DNA of 64,000 bases from Salinicola acroporae (lineage in GTDB: Bacteria; Pseudomonadota; Gammaproteobacteria; Pseudomonadales; Halomonadaceae), in NCBI RefSeq assembly GCF_003206615.1, contig NZ_PZJW01000011.1, positions 79,784 through 143,783 of the forward strand, written 5' to 3'. The notes under the pieces are model-generated. The model saw only the letters and a list, made by a program, of their open reading frames with translations. It ran no database searches and had not been told where the DNA came from. Below are positions 38,668-58,858 of the stretch, in pieces (the first letter of the stretch is position 1; each line of letters opens with the position of its first letter). Position numbers and translations under genes: made by a program.

Positions 38668-39207
38668 TTATTGCTTGAACGGGAAGTTCAGCGCGCTAAG
38701 CAGCGCACGACCTTCTTCGTCGGTGATGGCGCTGGTCGTAATGGTGACATCCAGACCACGAATCCGGTCGATCTTATCATATTCGATCTCCGGAAAGATG
38801 ATCTGCTCCCGTACGCCCATGGAGTAGTTGCCACGCCCGTCGAAGGATTTCGGGTTCAGACCGCGGAAGTCACGTACGCGAGGAATCGCGATGTTGACCA
38901 GACGATCCAAAAAGTCCCACATCCGTTCGCGGCGCAGCGTCACCTTGACGCCAATCGGCCAGCCTTCGCGGACCTTGAAGCCAGCGATGGACTTGCGCGC
39001 CTTGGTCACTACCGGCTTCTGACCGGAGAGCTTCTCCAGGTCGCCGACAGCATTGTCGATCAGCTTCTTGTCGCTGGTCGCTTCGCCGATGCCCATGTTC
39101 AGGGTCACTTTGGTGATCCGGGGCACCTGCATAACGTTGGCATAGCTGAACTGCTCTTTGAGCTGAGCCATGACCTCGTTCTGATAACGTTCTTTCAAGT
39201 TCGCCAT
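38668..39207 (-). CDS. rplE: 50S ribosomal protein L5
   Basis: A 179-residue protein that binds 5S rRNA and contacts the P-site tRNA and S13. Blocks [27 protein letters not shown] and [10 protein letters not shown] are present. Its place after rplX is normal. Confidence 0.98.
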   Translation of the reverse strand: MANLKERYQNEVMAQLKEQFSYANVMQVPRITKVTLNMGIGEATSDKKLIDNAVGDLEKLSGQKPVVTKARKSIAGFKVREGWPIGVKVTLRRERMWDFLDRLVNIAIPRVRDFRGLNPKSFDGRGNYSMGVREQIIFPEIEYDKIDRIRGLDVTITTSAITDEEGRALLSALNFPFKQ

Positions 39208-39225
39208 TTTGCTACCCGACTCGCG

Positions 39226-39543
39226 TTAGGCGTCGATCTGCTTTTGCGTCGACTTGTAGATACGTACCTTGGTACCGTCTTCCTGCAGTTGGAAGCCGAC
39301 GCGATCCGCCTTGCCGGTCTCCGCATTGAAGATGGCCACGTTGGACGCATGGATCGGAGCCTCACGCTCGACGATACCCCCCGGGTTGCCAACCATAGGA
39401 TTGGGCTTGGTGTGGCGCTTGATCATGTTGACGCCCGAAACGACGTAACGGTCGTTCTCGAGGACGCGCTTGATCGTGCCACGCTTGCCCTTATCCTTGC
39501 CGGCGATGACGATGACTTCGTCGTCACGTTTGATCTTGTGCAT
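39226..39543 (-). CDS. rplX: 50S ribosomal protein L24
   Basis: A 105-residue assembly-initiator protein near the tunnel exit. The KOW motif region ([20 protein letters not shown]) is at the N-terminus. It lies 14 bp after rplN. Confidence 0.98.
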   Translation of the reverse strand: MHKIKRDDEVIVIAGKDKGKRGTIKRVLENDRYVVSGVNMIKRHTKPNPMVGNPGGIVEREAPIHASNVAIFNAETGKADRVGFQLQEDGTKVRIYKSTQKQIDA

Positions 39544-39557
39544 ATCCGCCTCGCTCC

Positions 39558-39929
39558 TTACAGCACTTCGGGCGCCAAGGAAATGATCTTCATGAACTTC
39601 TCGTTACGAAGTTCACGAGTTACCGGTCCGAAGATACGGGTGCCGATCGGCTGTTCGTTGGTGTTATTCAACAGAACCGCCGCATTTCCGTCGAAGCGGA
39701 TCAGCGAACCGTCGTTACGACGGACACCGCTGCGCGTACGCACGACCACCGCCTTGAGGACCTGGCCTTTCTTGACCTTGCCCCGCGGGATGGCTTCCTT
39801 GACCGTCACTTTGATGATGTCGCCAACGCGGGCATAACGACGGTGTGAACCGCCCAGCACCTTGATGCACTGCACCCGGCGCGCGCCGCTGTTGTCGGCG
39901 ACATCCAGCATTGTCTGCGTCTGAATCAT
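39558..39929 (-). CDS. rplN: 50S ribosomal protein L14
   Basis: A 123-residue beta-barrel protein at the subunit interface. [18 protein letters not shown] at the start and the C-terminal [17 protein letters not shown] are typical. It is the first gene of the spc operon. Confidence 0.98.
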   Translation of the reverse strand: MIQTQTMLDVADNSGARRVQCIKVLGGSHRRYARVGDIIKVTVKEAIPRGKVKKGQVLKAVVVRTRSGVRRNDGSLIRFDGNAAVLLNNTNEQPIGTRIFGPVTRELRNEKFMKIISLAPEVL

Positions 39930-39983
39930 TGGTTTTCTCCAAACCTAATCTGACTGCACTGGTTCAGAAGGCGCCTGTCGGGC

Positions 39984-40244
39984 TCAGCCCTTGGCCTGCT
40001 CGACCACCTCGACCAACGTCCAGGCCTTCTTCTTGGACAGCGGACGGCATTCCTGAATGGAAACCGTGTCGCCGAACTTGGCCTGGTTCGTCTCGTCGTG
40101 GGCGTGCAGCTTGGTGGAGCGCTTCATGTACTTGCCGTAGATCGGATGACGCTCGCGGCGCTCGATCAATACGACAATCGACTTTTCCATCTTGTCGCTC
40201 ACGACCTTGCCGGTGAGCGTCCGAGCTTTGCTTGCTTCAGCCAT
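39984..40244 (-). CDS. rpsQ: 30S ribosomal protein S17
   Basis: An 86-residue OB-fold protein of the 30S body. [19 protein letters not shown] is the OB-fold core. The start shares one base with the rpmC stop (TAATG), indicating translational coupling. It ends the S10 operon. Confidence 0.98.
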   Translation of the reverse strand: MAEASKARTLTGKVVSDKMEKSIVVLIERRERHPIYGKYMKRSTKLHAHDETNQAKFGDTVSIQECRPLSKKKAWTLVEVVEQAKG

Positions 40245-40438
40245 TATTGGTCACCTGCCTTCTGGTTGAGCACAGTCTTGACGCGAGCGATGTCGCGACG
40301 AACCTGCTTGAGCAGGTGCGTCTGGCTCAGCTGGCCGGTGGCCTTCTGCATGCGCAGGTTGAACTGCTCGCGGAGCAGTTCGAACAGCTGCTCCTGCAGC
40401 GCATCGACTGACTTTTCACGCATTTCGTTGGCTTTCAT
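40244..40438 (-). CDS. rpmC: 50S ribosomal protein L29
   Basis: A 64-residue two-helix protein by the tunnel exit and part of the SRP docking site. [21 protein letters not shown] is split over its first helices. I chose the ATG at 40438, which shares one base with the rplP stop (TGATG); a GTG one codon earlier is possible. Confidence 0.96.
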   Translation of the reverse strand: MKANEMREKSVDALQEQLFELLREQFNLRMQKATGQLSQTHLLKQVRRDIARVKTVLNQKAGDQ

Positions 40439-40851
40439 CACATCACCGTCCGTTTCACAAAGGTGGTGGAGATGGGCATTTTCTGGGCCGCCAGAGAGAA
40501 GGCTTCACGCGCCAGCTCTTCGGAAACACCCTCGATTTCGTAGAGCACCTTGCCCGGCTGAATCTGGGCCACCCAGTACTCGACGGAACCCTTACCTTTA
40601 CCCATACGAACCTCGAGAGGCTTGTTGGTAATCGGCTTGTCCGGGAATACGCGGATCCAGATCTTGCCACCACGCTTGACGTGACGGGTGATTGCACGAC
40701 GACCCGCTTCGATCTGACGTGCGGTGATACGACCGCGATCGGTGGCCTTGAGACCGAAGTCCCCGAAGCTCACCTTGCTGCCGCGATGTGCCAGGCCGCG
40801 GTTACGACCTTTCTGCACCTTGCGGAACTTTGTACGCTTGGGTTGCAACAT
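40438..40851 (-). CDS. rplP: 50S ribosomal protein L16
   Basis: A 137-residue protein near the A-site tRNA elbow. [19 protein letters not shown] at the start and the [14 protein letters not shown] end are diagnostic; the arginine targeted by hydroxylase YcfD in related species lies in the RMGKG segment. It ends coupled to rpmC. Confidence 0.98.
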   Translation of the reverse strand: MLQPKRTKFRKVQKGRNRGLAHRGSKVSFGDFGLKATDRGRITARQIEAGRRAITRHVKRGGKIWIRVFPDKPITNKPLEVRMGKGKGSVEYWVAQIQPGKVLYEIEGVSEELAREAFSLAAQKMPISTTFVKRTVM

Positions 40852-40865
40852 CGATCAGTCTCCCC

Positions 40866-41567
40866 TTACCTGGAACCTTTCTTCTTCGATGCGGGCGCCT
40901 GAGCTTGCTGCTTCTGCTTGGCACGCACCTCTTCGATGCCCCCGAGGATCTCGCCCTTGAAGACCCAGACCTTGACGCCGATGACGCCGTAGGTGGTGTG
41001 GGCTTCATAGGTGGCGTAATCGATATCGGCACGCAGCGTATGAAGCGGCACGCGGCCTTCGCGATACCATTCGGTACGCGCGATTTCGGCACCACCGAGA
41101 CGACCGGAGAGCTGCACCTTGATGCCGCCGGCACCCAGACGCATGGCGTTCTGGACGGAGCGTTTCATGGCGCGACGGAACATCACGCGACGCTCGAGCT
41201 GACCGGCGATGTTCTGCGCGACCAGAGCGGCATCCAGTTCCGGCTTGCGGACTTCTTCGATGTTGACGTGCACCGGCACACCCATCATGCGGGTGACATC
41301 CTGGCGCAGACGATCGACGTCCTCGCCCTTCTTGCCAATCACGATGCCCGGACGGGCAGTGTGAATGGTGATACGGGCGTTGTTAGCCGGACGTTCAATG
41401 GTAATGCGGCTCACGGAGGCGTTCTTCAGACGCTCTTCGAGGAAGCGACGCACTTCCAGATCGTTGTTCAGCTTGTCGGCATAGGCACCGCGCTCGGCAT
41501 ACCAGACCGAGGTGTGATCCTTGACGATGCCCAGTCGGATACCGACTGGATTGACTTTCTGACCCAT
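40866..41567 (-). CDS. rpsC: 30S ribosomal protein S3
   Basis: A 233-residue protein at the mRNA entry tunnel with helicase activity. A KH domain holds the [15 protein letters not shown] loop, and the C-terminal domain carries the [13 protein letters not shown] segment. The tail is basic and glutamine-rich. Gene order rplV-rpsC-rplP is normal. Confidence 0.98.
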   Translation of the reverse strand: MGQKVNPVGIRLGIVKDHTSVWYAERGAYADKLNNDLEVRRFLEERLKNASVSRITIERPANNARITIHTARPGIVIGKKGEDVDRLRQDVTRMMGVPVHVNIEEVRKPELDAALVAQNIAGQLERRVMFRRAMKRSVQNAMRLGAGGIKVQLSGRLGGAEIARTEWYREGRVPLHTLRADIDYATYEAHTTYGVIGVKVWVFKGEILGGIEEVRAKQKQQAQAPASKKKGSR

Positions 41568-41578
41568 CTGGTCGACTC

Positions 41579-41911
41579 CTACTTCTCGGCTACCTTGACG
41601 GTGATGTGGCAGGTGCGCTTCAGAATGCGATCCGCCCGGCCTTTGGCGCGCGGTTGAATGCGCTTGAGCGTCATGCCCTCATCGACACAGATGGTCGAGA
41701 CACGCAGCTCGTCGATGTCCATGCCGTTGTTTTCTTCCGCATTGGCAATCGCGGACTGCAGCACCTTCTTGACCAATTTCGCGGCTTTCTTCGGCGAGAA
41801 GGTCAGCACGTCGAGCGCTTCGGCGACCGGCTTACCGCGCACCTGGTCAGCCACCAAACGGGCCTTCTGGGCGGATAAGCTCGCGCCACGCAACTTAGCA
41901 GCGACTTCCAT
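41579..41911 (-). CDS. rplV: 50S ribosomal protein L22
   Basis: A 110-residue protein whose long beta-hairpin (around [13 protein letters not shown]) lines the exit tunnel, where macrolides and arrest peptides act. The N-terminal [17 protein letters not shown] block is typical. No deletion is seen in the hairpin. Confidence 0.98.
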   Translation of the reverse strand: MEVAAKLRGASLSAQKARLVADQVRGKPVAEALDVLTFSPKKAAKLVKKVLQSAIANAEENNGMDIDELRVSTICVDEGMTLKRIQPRAKGRADRILKRTCHITVKVAEK

Positions 41912-41928
41912 CTCTTAATCCTCTTGGC

Positions 41929-42204
41929 TTACCGTTTGGCTTTCTTGTCCGCTGCATGACCGCGATAAGTGCGGGTAGCGGCGAACTCGCCCAACTTGTG
42001 GCCGACCATCTCCTCGGAAACATGCACCGGGACATGCTGGCGACCGTTATGTACCGCAATGGTGAGCCCGACCATGTTGGGCAGGATCATCGAACGACGC
42101 GACCAGGTCTTGATCGGTTTGCGATCGTTCTTTTCCGTTGCGACGTCGACCTTCTTCAACAGATGAAGGTCGATAAAAGGACCTTTCTTCAGTGAACGTG
42201 GCAC
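41929..42204 (-). CDS. rpsS: 30S ribosomal protein S19
   Basis: A 91-residue protein of the 30S head. [19 protein letters not shown] at the start and the [21 protein letters not shown] tail (about residues 67-87) are diagnostic. It lies between rplB and rplV. Confidence 0.98.
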   Translation of the reverse strand: MPRSLKKGPFIDLHLLKKVDVATEKNDRKPIKTWSRRSMILPNMVGLTIAVHNGRQHVPVHVSEEMVGHKLGEFAATRTYRGHAADKKAKR

Positions 42205-42226
42205 AGCCGTTACCTCTTAATGTCTG

Positions 42227-43054
42227 TTACTTGGACTTGCGGCGACGAACGATGAGTTTGTCGGTACGCTTGTTCTTGCGGGTCTTGTGGCCCTTGGTGG
42301 GAATCCCCCACGGGCTGACCGGATGACGACCGCCACTGGTACGGCCTTCACCGCCACCGTGCGGGTGGTCCACCGGGTTCATTGCGACACCGCGAACAGT
42401 CGGGCGCACCCCTCTCCAACGTTTCGCACCAGCCTTGCCCAATTGACGCAGGCTGTGCTCTGAGTTACCGACTTCACCCAAGGTAGCGCGGCACTCGGAC
42501 AGCACGCGACGCATCTCGCCGGAGCGCAGACGCAAGGTTGCGTAGTTGCCTTCACGAGCCACCAGCTGAGCGCTGGCTCCGGCACTACGCGCGATCTGCG
42601 CACCCTTGCCCGGCTTCAATTCGATGCAGTGCACCGTGGAGCCGACCGGAATGTTGCGCAGCGGCAGCGCGTTGCCACGCTTGATGGCGGCGTTGACACC
42701 GGACTCCACCACGTCGCCGGCTTTGAGAGCCTTGGGCGCGATGATGTAGCGGCGCTCGCCGTCCATGTACTTCAGCAGCGCGATGTTGGCGCTACGGTTC
42801 GGATCGTATTCGATACGCTCGACGGCGGCCTTGATGCCATCCTTCGTGCGCTTGAAATCGATCAAACGATAGTGCTGACGATGACCACCACCGACGTGAC
42901 GCGTGGTGATGCGGCCATTGTTGTTACGACCACCCGACTTCGACTGCTTCTCGACAAGCGCACCGTAGGCGCGACCCTTGTAGAGCTCGTCGTTGACGAC
43001 TTTGACGACGTGACGACGACCGGCGGAAGTGGGTTTTGTCTTGACTACTGCCAT
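42227..43054 (-). CDS. rplB: 50S ribosomal protein L2
   Basis: A 275-residue protein close to the peptidyl transferase centre. The [17 protein letters not shown] segment with the essential His is intact, as is the C-terminal basic tail. S10 operon order rplW-rplB-rpsS is kept. Confidence 0.98.
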   Translation of the reverse strand: MAVVKTKPTSAGRRHVVKVVNDELYKGRAYGALVEKQSKSGGRNNNGRITTRHVGGGHRQHYRLIDFKRTKDGIKAAVERIEYDPNRSANIALLKYMDGERRYIIAPKALKAGDVVESGVNAAIKRGNALPLRNIPVGSTVHCIELKPGKGAQIARSAGASAQLVAREGNYATLRLRSGEMRRVLSECRATLGEVGNSEHSLRQLGKAGAKRWRGVRPTVRGVAMNPVDHPHGGGEGRTSGGRHPVSPWGIPTKGHKTRKNKRTDKLIVRRRKSK

Positions 43055-43070
43055 GATCCGTACTCCTGCC

Positions 43071-43367
43071 TTACTCGGCGCCAGAGAAGTCTTCGAGCGT
43101 CTCGCCCGCAGCCAGGGTCACGTACGCCTTGCGGTAACCCTTGCGCAGACCAGTGCCGAAGCGAGTGCGTTTGGTCTTGCCCTTGACGTTGAGCACGGAA
43201 ACACCGGCGACTTTCTTGCCGAACAGCGCTTCGACGGCTTTCTTGATCTCGGGCTTGGTCGCGTCCTGGGCCACCTTGAACACGTACTGATTGTTCTCGG
43301 CGGCGAGCGCGGCCTTCTCGGTCATGTGAGGTCCGAGCAGAACCTTGTATACGCGTTCCTGGTTCAT
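43071..43367 (-). CDS. rplW: 50S ribosomal protein L23
   Basis: A 98-residue protein at the tunnel exit that docks SRP and trigger factor; the docking Glu lies in the early GPHMTEKA segment. Its start overlaps the rplD stop by four bases (ATGA). Confidence 0.98.
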   Translation of the reverse strand: MNQERVYKVLLGPHMTEKAALAAENNQYVFKVAQDATKPEIKKAVEALFGKKVAGVSVLNVKGKTKRTRFGTGLRKGYRKAYVTLAAGETLEDFSGAE

Positions 43368-43969
43368 CCCAGCTTCTCCTCGAATTTACGCAGAGCGGAG
43401 ACGGTCATCAGCACCTTGTCGAAGGCGATCAGGCTGACCGGATCGGCTGCCGCAGCATCAACCACATCGACGTTGGGGATGTTGCGCGCGGCCAGATAGA
43501 GCTTCTCGTCGATCTCTTCGGTAACGATCAGCACTTTCTCGAGCTTCAGCTCGTTGAGCTTGCCGACCAACTCCTTGGTACGGGGCGCTTCGACGGCGAA
43601 CTCTTCGACCAGCACCAGACGCTCCTGGCGAACCAGCTCGGACAGGATCGAACGCATCGCCGCACGGTACATCTTGCGGTTGACCTTCTGCGTGTAATCC
43701 TGCGGACGAGCGGCGAAGGTGACACCACCACTGCGCCACAGCGGCGAGCGGATGGTGCCGGCGCGCGCACGGCCGGTGCCTTTCTGGCGCCACGGCTTCT
43801 TGCCGCCGCCACGCACGTCGGAACGGTTTTTCTGGGCACGGGTACCCTGGCGGCCTGCCGCCAGGTAGGCGGTGACGACCTGGTGCACCAACGCTTCGTT
43901 GAAGTCTTTGCCAAAGGTCTCTTCGGACACTTCGACGGTGCCTGCGGCACCTACGAGATTCAGATTCAT
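43364..43969 (-). CDS. rplD: 50S ribosomal protein L4
   Basis: A 201-residue protein that lines the exit tunnel and, in E. coli, represses the S10 operon. The extended loop with [21 protein letters not shown] (residues about 57-77) and [16 protein letters not shown] is typical. It overlaps rplW by four bases. Confidence 0.98.
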   Translation of the reverse strand: MNLNLVGAAGTVEVSEETFGKDFNEALVHQVVTAYLAAGRQGTRAQKNRSDVRGGGKKPWRQKGTGRARAGTIRSPLWRSGGVTFAARPQDYTQKVNRKMYRAAMRSILSELVRQERLVLVEEFAVEAPRTKELVGKLNELKLEKVLIVTEEIDEKLYLAARNIPNVDVVDAAAADPVSLIAFDKVLMTVSALRKFEEKLG

Positions 43970-43983
43970 CGGTCTCAGTCCCC

Positions 43984-44622
43984 TCAGCGAGCTTTCACGG
44001 CACTGCGCACGACGACATCGCTGCCGGGTGCACCGGGCACGGCGCCCTTGATCAACAGAAGATTACGCTCGGTATCGATACGCACCACTTCCAGGGTCTG
44101 GACGGTGACGCGTTCGTTGCCCAGCTGACCAGCCATCTTCTTGCCTTTGAAAACGCGGCCTGGGGTCTGGCACTGACCGATGGAACCCGGCGCACGGTGG
44201 GACAGCGAGTTGCCGTGGGTGTTGTCCTGGGTACGGAAGTTCCAGCGCTTGACAGCGCCCTGGAAGCCCTTGCCCTTGGACGTACCGGTCACATCGACCT
44301 TCTGACCAGCTTCGAAGAGGGATACGGTGAAGGAACCGCCCAGCTCGGGAGTCTCATCGTCTTCGGAGAGACGGAACTCCATCAGGGAACGGCCTGCCTC
44401 GACACCCGCCTTGGCGTATTGACCAGCAATCGCCTTGGAGAGGTGCTTGGCTTTGCGGGAGCCAGTTGTAACCTGCACCGCACGATAGCCGTCAGACTCT
44501 ACGGTCTTGACGCTCGTGATGCGGTTGGGCTCAACCTCGATAACGGTTACGGGCACGGATGCGCCATCTTCGGTGAAGACACGGGTCATGCCCGCTTTCT
44601 TACCGACCAAACCGATAGTCAT
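43984..44622 (-). CDS. rplC: 50S ribosomal protein L3
   Basis: A 212-residue protein of early large-subunit assembly reaching toward the peptidyl transferase centre. [20 protein letters not shown] begins it, and the loop with [20 protein letters not shown] carries the methylated Gln position. AGGAGA precedes the ATG. The 138-bp gap to rpsJ is longer than in E. coli. Confidence 0.98.
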   Translation of the reverse strand: MTIGLVGKKAGMTRVFTEDGASVPVTVIEVEPNRITSVKTVESDGYRAVQVTTGSRKAKHLSKAIAGQYAKAGVEAGRSLMEFRLSEDDETPELGGSFTVSLFEAGQKVDVTGTSKGKGFQGAVKRWNFRTQDNTHGNSLSHRAPGSIGQCQTPGRVFKGKKMAGQLGNERVTVQTLEVVRIDTERNLLLIKGAVPGAPGSDVVVRSAVKAR

Positions 44623-44760
44623 GTTCAGTCTCCTTTAGTGTACGGGGCTATCACCCGCTATGGCTGCCCTTTCCAGAGCATTCCACTAGCACATTGTGTG
44701 GCGTCTCACGACGCGGCGGATGCTGTCGAACTCAGCGCCCGCTAGTGTCTAGTGTTGGTT

Positions 44761-45072
44761 TCAGTCGAGTTTAATCTGCACGTCAACGCCGGCGGCGAGA
44801 TCGAGCTTCATCAGCGCGTCGACGGTCTTTTCCGTCGGCTCGACGATATCGAGAACGCGCTTGTGCGTGCGAATCTCATACTGATCACGCGCATCCTTGT
44901 TGACGTGCGGAGAGATCAGGATGGTGTAACGCTCGCGATTCGTCGGCAGTGGGATCGGACCACGTACCTGGGCGCCAGTGCGCTTGGCCGTATCCACGAT
45001 CTCCTGAGCCGACTGATCGATCAGCCGATGGTCAAACGCTTTCAGCCGAATGCGAATCTTCTGGTTCTGCAT
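44761..45072 (-). CDS. rpsJ: 30S ribosomal protein S10 / NusE
   Basis: A 103-residue protein of the 30S head that, as NusE, joins NusB in antitermination and links NusG to the ribosome. The first gene of the S10 operon, preceded by a strong promoter (45137-45165) and a leader hairpin. Residues [21 protein letters not shown] form the typical loop and strand (positions about 38-58). Confidence 0.98.
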   Translation of the reverse strand: MQNQKIRIRLKAFDHRLIDQSAQEIVDTAKRTGAQVRGPIPLPTNRERYTILISPHVNKDARDQYEIRTHKRVLDIVEPTEKTVDALMKLDLAAGVDVQIKLD

Positions 45073-45096
45073 TTACCTTATGCTCCACTGGATGCT

Positions 45097-45112
45097 GACG
45101 GCGCGAGCCGTC
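45097..45112 (-). other. Leader hairpin of rpsJ
   Basis: GACGGC and GCCGTC pair around GCGA within the short leader between the promoter and the rpsJ start. The leader is far shorter than the L4-responsive S10 leader of E. coli. Confidence 0.45.
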
Positions 45113-45136
45113 GACCCACGCGTTCAAAGGACGCGC

Positions 45137-45165
45137 ATTATAGGAGAGCCCCGATCGAGAGTCAA
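45137..45165 (-). promoter_or_regulatory. Strong predicted promoter of the S10 operon
   Basis: On the minus strand TTGACT, a 17-bp spacer and TATAAT give a near-consensus sigma-70 promoter, followed by a GC-rich discriminator. It lies between the tuf terminator and rpsJ. Confidence 0.8.
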
Positions 45166-45204
45166 ACACCCTCTCCACCAAAGGCTACCGAATCCACATA
45201 GAAA

Positions 45205-45226
45205 AAGGGGCGCGTCAGCGCCCCTT
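45205..45226 (-). terminator. Terminator of the str operon after tuf
   Basis: AAGGGGCGC and GCGCCCCTT form a 9-bp stem with loop TGAC on the minus strand, followed by T-rich bases. It lies 22 bp after the tuf stop and separates the str and S10 operons. Confidence 0.9.
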
Positions 45227-45247
45227 CCTTGGCAATCACCGAAAGTG

Positions 45248-46441
<1,194 letters not shown>

Positions 46442-46470
46442 TGCTATAACCTCTTTACGTTAGCTAACGG

Positions 46471-48591
46471 TTAACCGTTCTGATTGATGACGGCATCAAC
46501 GACGCTGGAGGGCGCCTCTTCGTAATTCGCAAACTCCATGGTGTAGCTTGCGCGTCCCTGGGTCTGAGAACGCAGATCGGTTGCATAACCGAACATCTCA
46601 GCCAACGGAACCGTGGCGCGAATGACCTTGCCAGAAGAGGAGTCATCCATGCCCTGCACAAGGCCACGTCGGCGGTTGAGGTCGCCCATGACATCACCCA
46701 TGAAATCCTCGGGAGTCACGACTTCGACCTTCATTACCGGCTCGAGCAACACGGCCTTAGCCTTACGAGCACCTTCCTTGATCGCCATGGACGAGGCGAC
46801 CTTGAACGCAGTCTCGTTGGAGTCCACGTCATGGTAGGAGCCATCGAACAGCGTCACCTTGACGTCGATCATCGGATAACCCGCGATAACGCCGTTCTTG
46901 AGCTGTTCGTAAGCCCCTTTCTCGACGGCCGGCACGTACTCTTTGGGTACGACACCGCCGACGATCTCGGACGCGAACTTGAAGGACATCTCCTCGTCCT
47001 CGCCCTTGTCTTCGGCCGTCAGCGGCTCGATGCGCAACCAGACGTGACCGTACTGGCCGCGACCGCCCGACTGACGAACGAACTTGCCTTCCTGCTCCAC
47101 CGACTGGCGGATGGTTTCACGATAGGCAACCTGCGGCTTGCCGATGTTGGCCTCGACCTTGAACTCGCGACGCATGCGGTCGACGATGATGTCGAGGTGC
47201 AACTCGCCCATGCCCGAGATGATGGTCTGGCCGGTCTCCTCGTCTGTCTGAACGCGGAAGGAAGGATCCTCCTGCGCCAGCTTGCCGAGGGCGACGCCCA
47301 TCTTCTCCTGATCGGGCTTGGACTTCGGCTCGACGGCGACCGAGATGACCGGTTCCGGGAACTCCATCCGTTCGAGAACGATCTTGTCGTTCAGGTCACA
47401 CAGCGTGTCGCCGGTCGTGACGTCCTTGAGACCGATACAGGCAGCGATGTCGCCGGCGTAGACCTCTTTGATCTCTTCGCGCGAGTTGGCGTGCATCTGG
47501 ACGATACGGCCGACACGCTCTTTCTTCGACTTCACGGAGTTGAAAATGCTGTCGCCGGATTTCAGCACACCGGAATAGACGCGCATGAAGGTCAGCGTCC
47601 CGACGAAGGGATCGGTCGCGATCTTGAATGCCAGTGCCGCGAAGGGCGCGCTGTCATCCGCCTCGCGCGTGGCGATGGTGCCATCCTTGTCATCGAGCTC
47701 GCCCTCGATCGCCTTGACTTCGGTCGGCGACGGCAGGTATTCGATGACGCAGTCCAGAACGGCCTGAACGCCCTTGTTCTTGAACGCAGAGCCGCAGGTC
47801 ACGAGAACGATCTCGTTGGCCAGGGTACGCGCGCGCAGACCGGCCTTGATATCCGCGATGGACAGGTCGCCCTCTTCCAGGTACTTGTCCATCAGCTCTT
47901 CGTTGGCTTCGGCAGCAGCCTCGACCATCTGCTCGCGGTACTTCTCGGCAGTCTCCTGCAGGTCGGCCGGAATATCGACCAACTCGTAGTTCATGCCGAA
48001 GTTCTCCTCGTCCCAGAGAATCGCTTTCATCTGGATGAGGTCGACCACGCCCTTGAACTCGTCTTCCGCGCCCCAGTTGATCTGGATCGGGACGACGTTG
48101 GCGCCCAGGCGGTCCTTCAACTGGTCCAGCACCATGTAGTAGTCGGCGCCGGCACGGTCCATCTTGTTGACGAACACCATGCGTGGCACTTCGTACTTGT
48201 TGGCCTGGCGCCAGACGGTCTCGGTCTGCGGCTGCACGCCGGAAGAGCCGCACAGCACGACGACCGCGCCATCCAGAACGCGAAGCGAACGCTCGACTTC
48301 AATCGTGAAGTCGACGTGCCCCGGCGTATCGATGATGTTGATGCGGTGCTCGTCGAACTGCTTGCTCATGCCCTGCCAGAAGCAGGTGGTCGCCGCGGAG
48401 GTGATCGTGATGCCACGCTCCTGCTCCTGCTCCATCCAGTCCATGACGGCAGCGCCTTCATGGACCTCACCCACCTTGTGGGACAGGCCGGTATAGAACA
48501 GGACACGCTCGGTAGTCGTCGTCTTGCCAGCGTCGACGTGGGCAACGATACCGATGTTGCGATAACGCTTGAGTGGTGTCTTGCGTGCCAC
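46471..48591 (-). CDS. fusA: Elongation factor G
   Basis: A 706-residue five-domain translocase GTPase. Motifs are [17 protein letters not shown] and NKMDRAG; domain IV and V lengths are normal. The start is GTG 48591. It lies between rpsG (18 bp upstream) and tuf (29 bp downstream) in the str operon. Confidence 0.98.
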   Translation of the reverse strand: MARKTPLKRYRNIGIVAHVDAGKTTTTERVLFYTGLSHKVGEVHEGAAVMDWMEQEQERGITITSAATTCFWQGMSKQFDEHRINIIDTPGHVDFTIEVERSLRVLDGAVVVLCGSSGVQPQTETVWRQANKYEVPRMVFVNKMDRAGADYYMVLDQLKDRLGANVVPIQINWGAEDEFKGVVDLIQMKAILWDEENFGMNYELVDIPADLQETAEKYREQMVEAAAEANEELMDKYLEEGDLSIADIKAGLRARTLANEIVLVTCGSAFKNKGVQAVLDCVIEYLPSPTEVKAIEGELDDKDGTIATREADDSAPFAALAFKIATDPFVGTLTFMRVYSGVLKSGDSIFNSVKSKKERVGRIVQMHANSREEIKEVYAGDIAACIGLKDVTTGDTLCDLNDKIVLERMEFPEPVISVAVEPKSKPDQEKMGVALGKLAQEDPSFRVQTDEETGQTIISGMGELHLDIIVDRMRREFKVEANIGKPQVAYRETIRQSVEQEGKFVRQSGGRGQYGHVWLRIEPLTAEDKGEDEEMSFKFASEIVGGVVPKEYVPAVEKGAYEQLKNGVIAGYPMIDVKVTLFDGSYHDVDSNETAFKVASSMAIKEGARKAKAVLLEPVMKVEVVTPEDFMGDVMGDLNRRRGLVQGMDDSSSGKVIRATVPLAEMFGYATDLRSQTQGRASYTMEFANYEEAPSSVVDAVINQNG

Positions 48592-48609
48592 GATGGAAGT
48601 CCCCGTTGA

Positions 48610-49080
48610 TTAGAAGCGGTAGTGAGAGAAGGCCTTGTTGGCATCTGCCATGCGGTGCACGTCTTCACGCTTCTTCACAGCAGCGCCTTTACCTTCGGCG
48701 GCGTCCAGCATTTCGCCAGCAAGACGTTGCACCATGGTCTTTTCACCACGGCTGCGGGCGGCATCGACCAACCAGCGCATGGCCAGCGCCTGGCGACGTG
48801 ACGGGCGAACCTCGACCGGCACCTGGTAGGTCGCACCGCCGACGCGGCGAGACTTGACCTCGACCATCGGCTGAATGGCCTCCAGCGACTTGTCGAAGAT
48901 GTCCAGCGGCGCTTCGTTACTGCGCTCGGCAACCCGGTCCAACGCGCCGTAAACGATACGTTCAGCCACGGACTTCTTGCCGCTGATCATCAGGTGGTTC
49001 ATGAACTTGGCCAGGCGCTCACTTCCGAACTTGGGATCGGGAAGGATCTCGCGCTTAGCGGCAACTCTTCTTCTTGGCAT
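48610..49080 (-). CDS. rpsG: 30S ribosomal protein S7
   Basis: A 156-residue protein that nucleates 30S head assembly and, in E. coli, represses the str operon. The start is ATG 49080 ([16 protein letters not shown]); upstream in-frame residues are not part of the family. Its C-terminal end AFSHYRF is typical. Confidence 0.98.
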   Translation of the reverse strand: MPRRRVAAKREILPDPKFGSERLAKFMNHLMISGKKSVAERIVYGALDRVAERSNEAPLDIFDKSLEAIQPMVEVKSRRVGGATYQVPVEVRPSRRQALAMRWLVDAARSRGEKTMVQRLAGEMLDAAEGKGAAVKKREDVHRMADANKAFSHYRF

Positions 49081-49196
49081 GATAAGCCCTCTAGTTAAGG
49101 GTCGTTCAGGTAAACCCGGCACGGCTCATCGCGGGTGGGCGATAGCGGCCGACCTTACTCTTATCTGACCGATAATGATTGGTGACAGCGTCCGGA

Positions 49197-49571
49197 TCAG
49201 GACTTGGGACGCTTGGTGCCGTACTTGGAACGGCCCTGCTTACGGTTCTGGACACCGGAGGTGTCGAGCGCACCGCGCACGGTGTGATAACGCACACCCG
49301 GCAAATCCTTGACGCGACCGCCACGGATCAGGACCACGGAGTGCTCCTGCAGGTTGTGGCCTTCACCGCCGATGTAAGAGCTGACTTCGTAGCCGTTGGT
49401 CAGACGCACGCGGCACACCTTACGCAGCGCCGAGTTCGGCTTCTTGGGCGTAGTGGTGTAGACGCGGGTGCAGACCCCACGACGTTGCGGGCAAGCCTGC
49501 AGCGCCGGCACGTCGCTTGTCTCGACGGGGCGCTTGCGCGGCTTGCGCACGAGCTGGTTGATCGTTGCCAT
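49197..49571 (-). CDS. rpsL: 30S ribosomal protein S12
   Basis: A 124-residue decoding-centre protein. The streptomycin-relevant segment [11 protein letters not shown] has the wild-type lysine, and [13 protein letters not shown] with the methylthiolated Asp position is present. It is the first gene of the str operon, with a good promoter at 49662-49691. Confidence 0.98.
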   Translation of the reverse strand: MATINQLVRKPRKRPVETSDVPALQACPQRRGVCTRVYTTTPKKPNSALRKVCRVRLTNGYEVSSYIGGEGHNLQEHSVVLIRGGRVKDLPGVRYHTVRGALDTSGVQNRKQGRSKYGTKRPKS

Positions 49572-49661
49572 AATGTTTAGCTGACTCCAATGGGTTGCCT
49601 TGCCTCATGCCGGGGTGTTCGTGCATGAATCGCTTGCACTACCCCTACATAAAGGCTGCGC

Positions 49662-49691
49662 ATTCTAATCAGTTGTCATGAGACCCGTCAA
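49662..49691 (-). promoter_or_regulatory. Predicted promoter of the str operon
   Basis: On the minus strand TTGACG (49686-49691), an 18-bp spacer and TAGAAT (49662-49667) fit sigma-70. The -35 box abuts the rpoC terminator hairpin. Confidence 0.65.
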
Positions 49692-49717
49692 GGCCACCCA
49701 CCCGAAGGTGGGCGGCC
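49692..49717 (-). terminator. Terminator hairpin after rpoC
   Basis: GGCCGCCCACC and GGTGGGTGGCC pair on the minus strand around TTCG (an 11-bp stem with one G-U), 12 bp after rpoC. There is no long T-run, so some read-through into the str operon is likely. Confidence 0.7.
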
Positions 49718-49729
49718 CGGGATCACGAC

Positions 49730-53956
<4,227 letters not shown>

Positions 53957-54046
53957 GGGATCGCTCCGTTGCGGAGTTGTCATGAGCGGGGCCGCGAATC
54001 ACTCGCTCGCCCCGCAAACCGTCGCTATCGATCGACTGTGCCGGTC

Positions 54047-58123
<4,077 letters not shown>

Positions 58124-58175
58124 CTGTATTCCCCAGCTTGTTCACCATGGGTGACCGGTGCGTGGTCGGCGCTCC

Positions 58176-58198
58176 CTAACGCGGGCTACCCCCGTTAG
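58176..58198 (-). other. Hairpin upstream of rpoB
   Basis: CTAACG and CGTTAG pair with inner GGG/CCC pairs, in the rplL-rpoB spacer. It may be part of the structured leader. Confidence 0.45.
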
Positions 58199-58203
58199 GC
58201 GCT

Positions 58204-58238
58204 GACGGCAAGCCTCCCAACACAGGGAGCTCGCCGTC
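58204..58238 (-). other. Long stem-loop in the rplL-rpoB spacer, candidate RNase III site
   Basis: GACGGC/GCCGTC outer and CTCCC/GGGAG inner arms give a 35-nt stem-loop with an internal loop. Position and form match the RNase III processing stem known between rplL and rpoB in E. coli. Confidence 0.5.
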
Positions 58239-58311
58239 GGAATTCGTCTAGTGGCTACAATCCTGAACCGGGAGGTCGACCCCGGACCAGGCGTACTAAC
58301 GCCAGGCTAGC

Positions 58312-58354
58312 AAAAACAGAAAAAGGCCGGCAGCGGGTAGGCCCGCCACCAGCC
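58312..58354 (-). terminator. Attenuator (partial terminator) between rplL and rpoB
   Basis: On the minus strand GGCTGGTGGCGGG and CCCGCTGCCGGCC form a 13-bp stem with G-U pairs around CCTA, followed by TTTTTCTGTTTTT. It lies 38 bp after rplL and would lower rpoBC transcription relative to the ribosomal genes. Confidence 0.85.
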
Positions 58355-58392
58355 GTGGCGCTTACACAGCGCGTGAAGCCGTGAGCACAGAG

Positions 58393-58764
58393 TTACTTGA
58401 GCTCCACAGAAGCGCCAGCTTCTTCCAGCTTCTTCTTGGCTTCTTCGGCGTCGTCCTTGGACAGACCTTCTTTCAACGTCGCCGGAGCGCCGTCGACAGC
58501 GCCCTTGGCTTCTTTCAGGCCAAGACCGGTGATTTCGCGAACGACCTTGATGACGTTGACTTTCTTGTCACCGGCAGCGGTCAGAACGACGGAGAACTCG
58601 GTCTGCTCTTCGGCAGCAGCTTCACCGCCGCCGCCAGGACCGGCGACGACAGCGGCAGCTGCAGAAACGCCGAACTTCTCTTCCATTGCAGAAACCAGTT
58701 CCGCAACTTCCATCACGGACATTTCGGCAACGGCGTTGATGATGTCTTCTTGAGAAAGTGCCAT
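58393..58764 (-). CDS. rplL: 50S ribosomal protein L7/L12
   Basis: A 123-residue stalk protein present as dimers that recruits translation factors. N-terminal dimerisation helices, an Ala- and Gly-rich hinge (residues about 37-52), and the C-terminal domain with [20 protein letters not shown]. The start is ATG 58764 (MALSQEDI). It follows rplJ in the rplJL unit. Confidence 0.98.
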   Translation of the reverse strand: MALSQEDIINAVAEMSVMEVAELVSAMEEKFGVSAAAAVVAGPGGGGEAAAEEQTEFSVVLTAAGDKKVNVIKVVREITGLGLKEAKGAVDGAPATLKEGLSKDDAEEAKKKLEEAGASVELK

Positions 58765-58858
58765 TTTCAGATTCCTAAACTTTGCGGAGCCCCAGCCGGT
58801 ATCGGCCAAGCGCTCATTAATTCAACAGTCGATCCAGTCTGCGCGAACGAGCTGCCAA

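Noticed and set aside
46831..48609. Long plus-strand frame opposite fusA
   Set aside because: Shadow of fusA; the minus-strand frame is a complete EF-G with all GTPase motifs.
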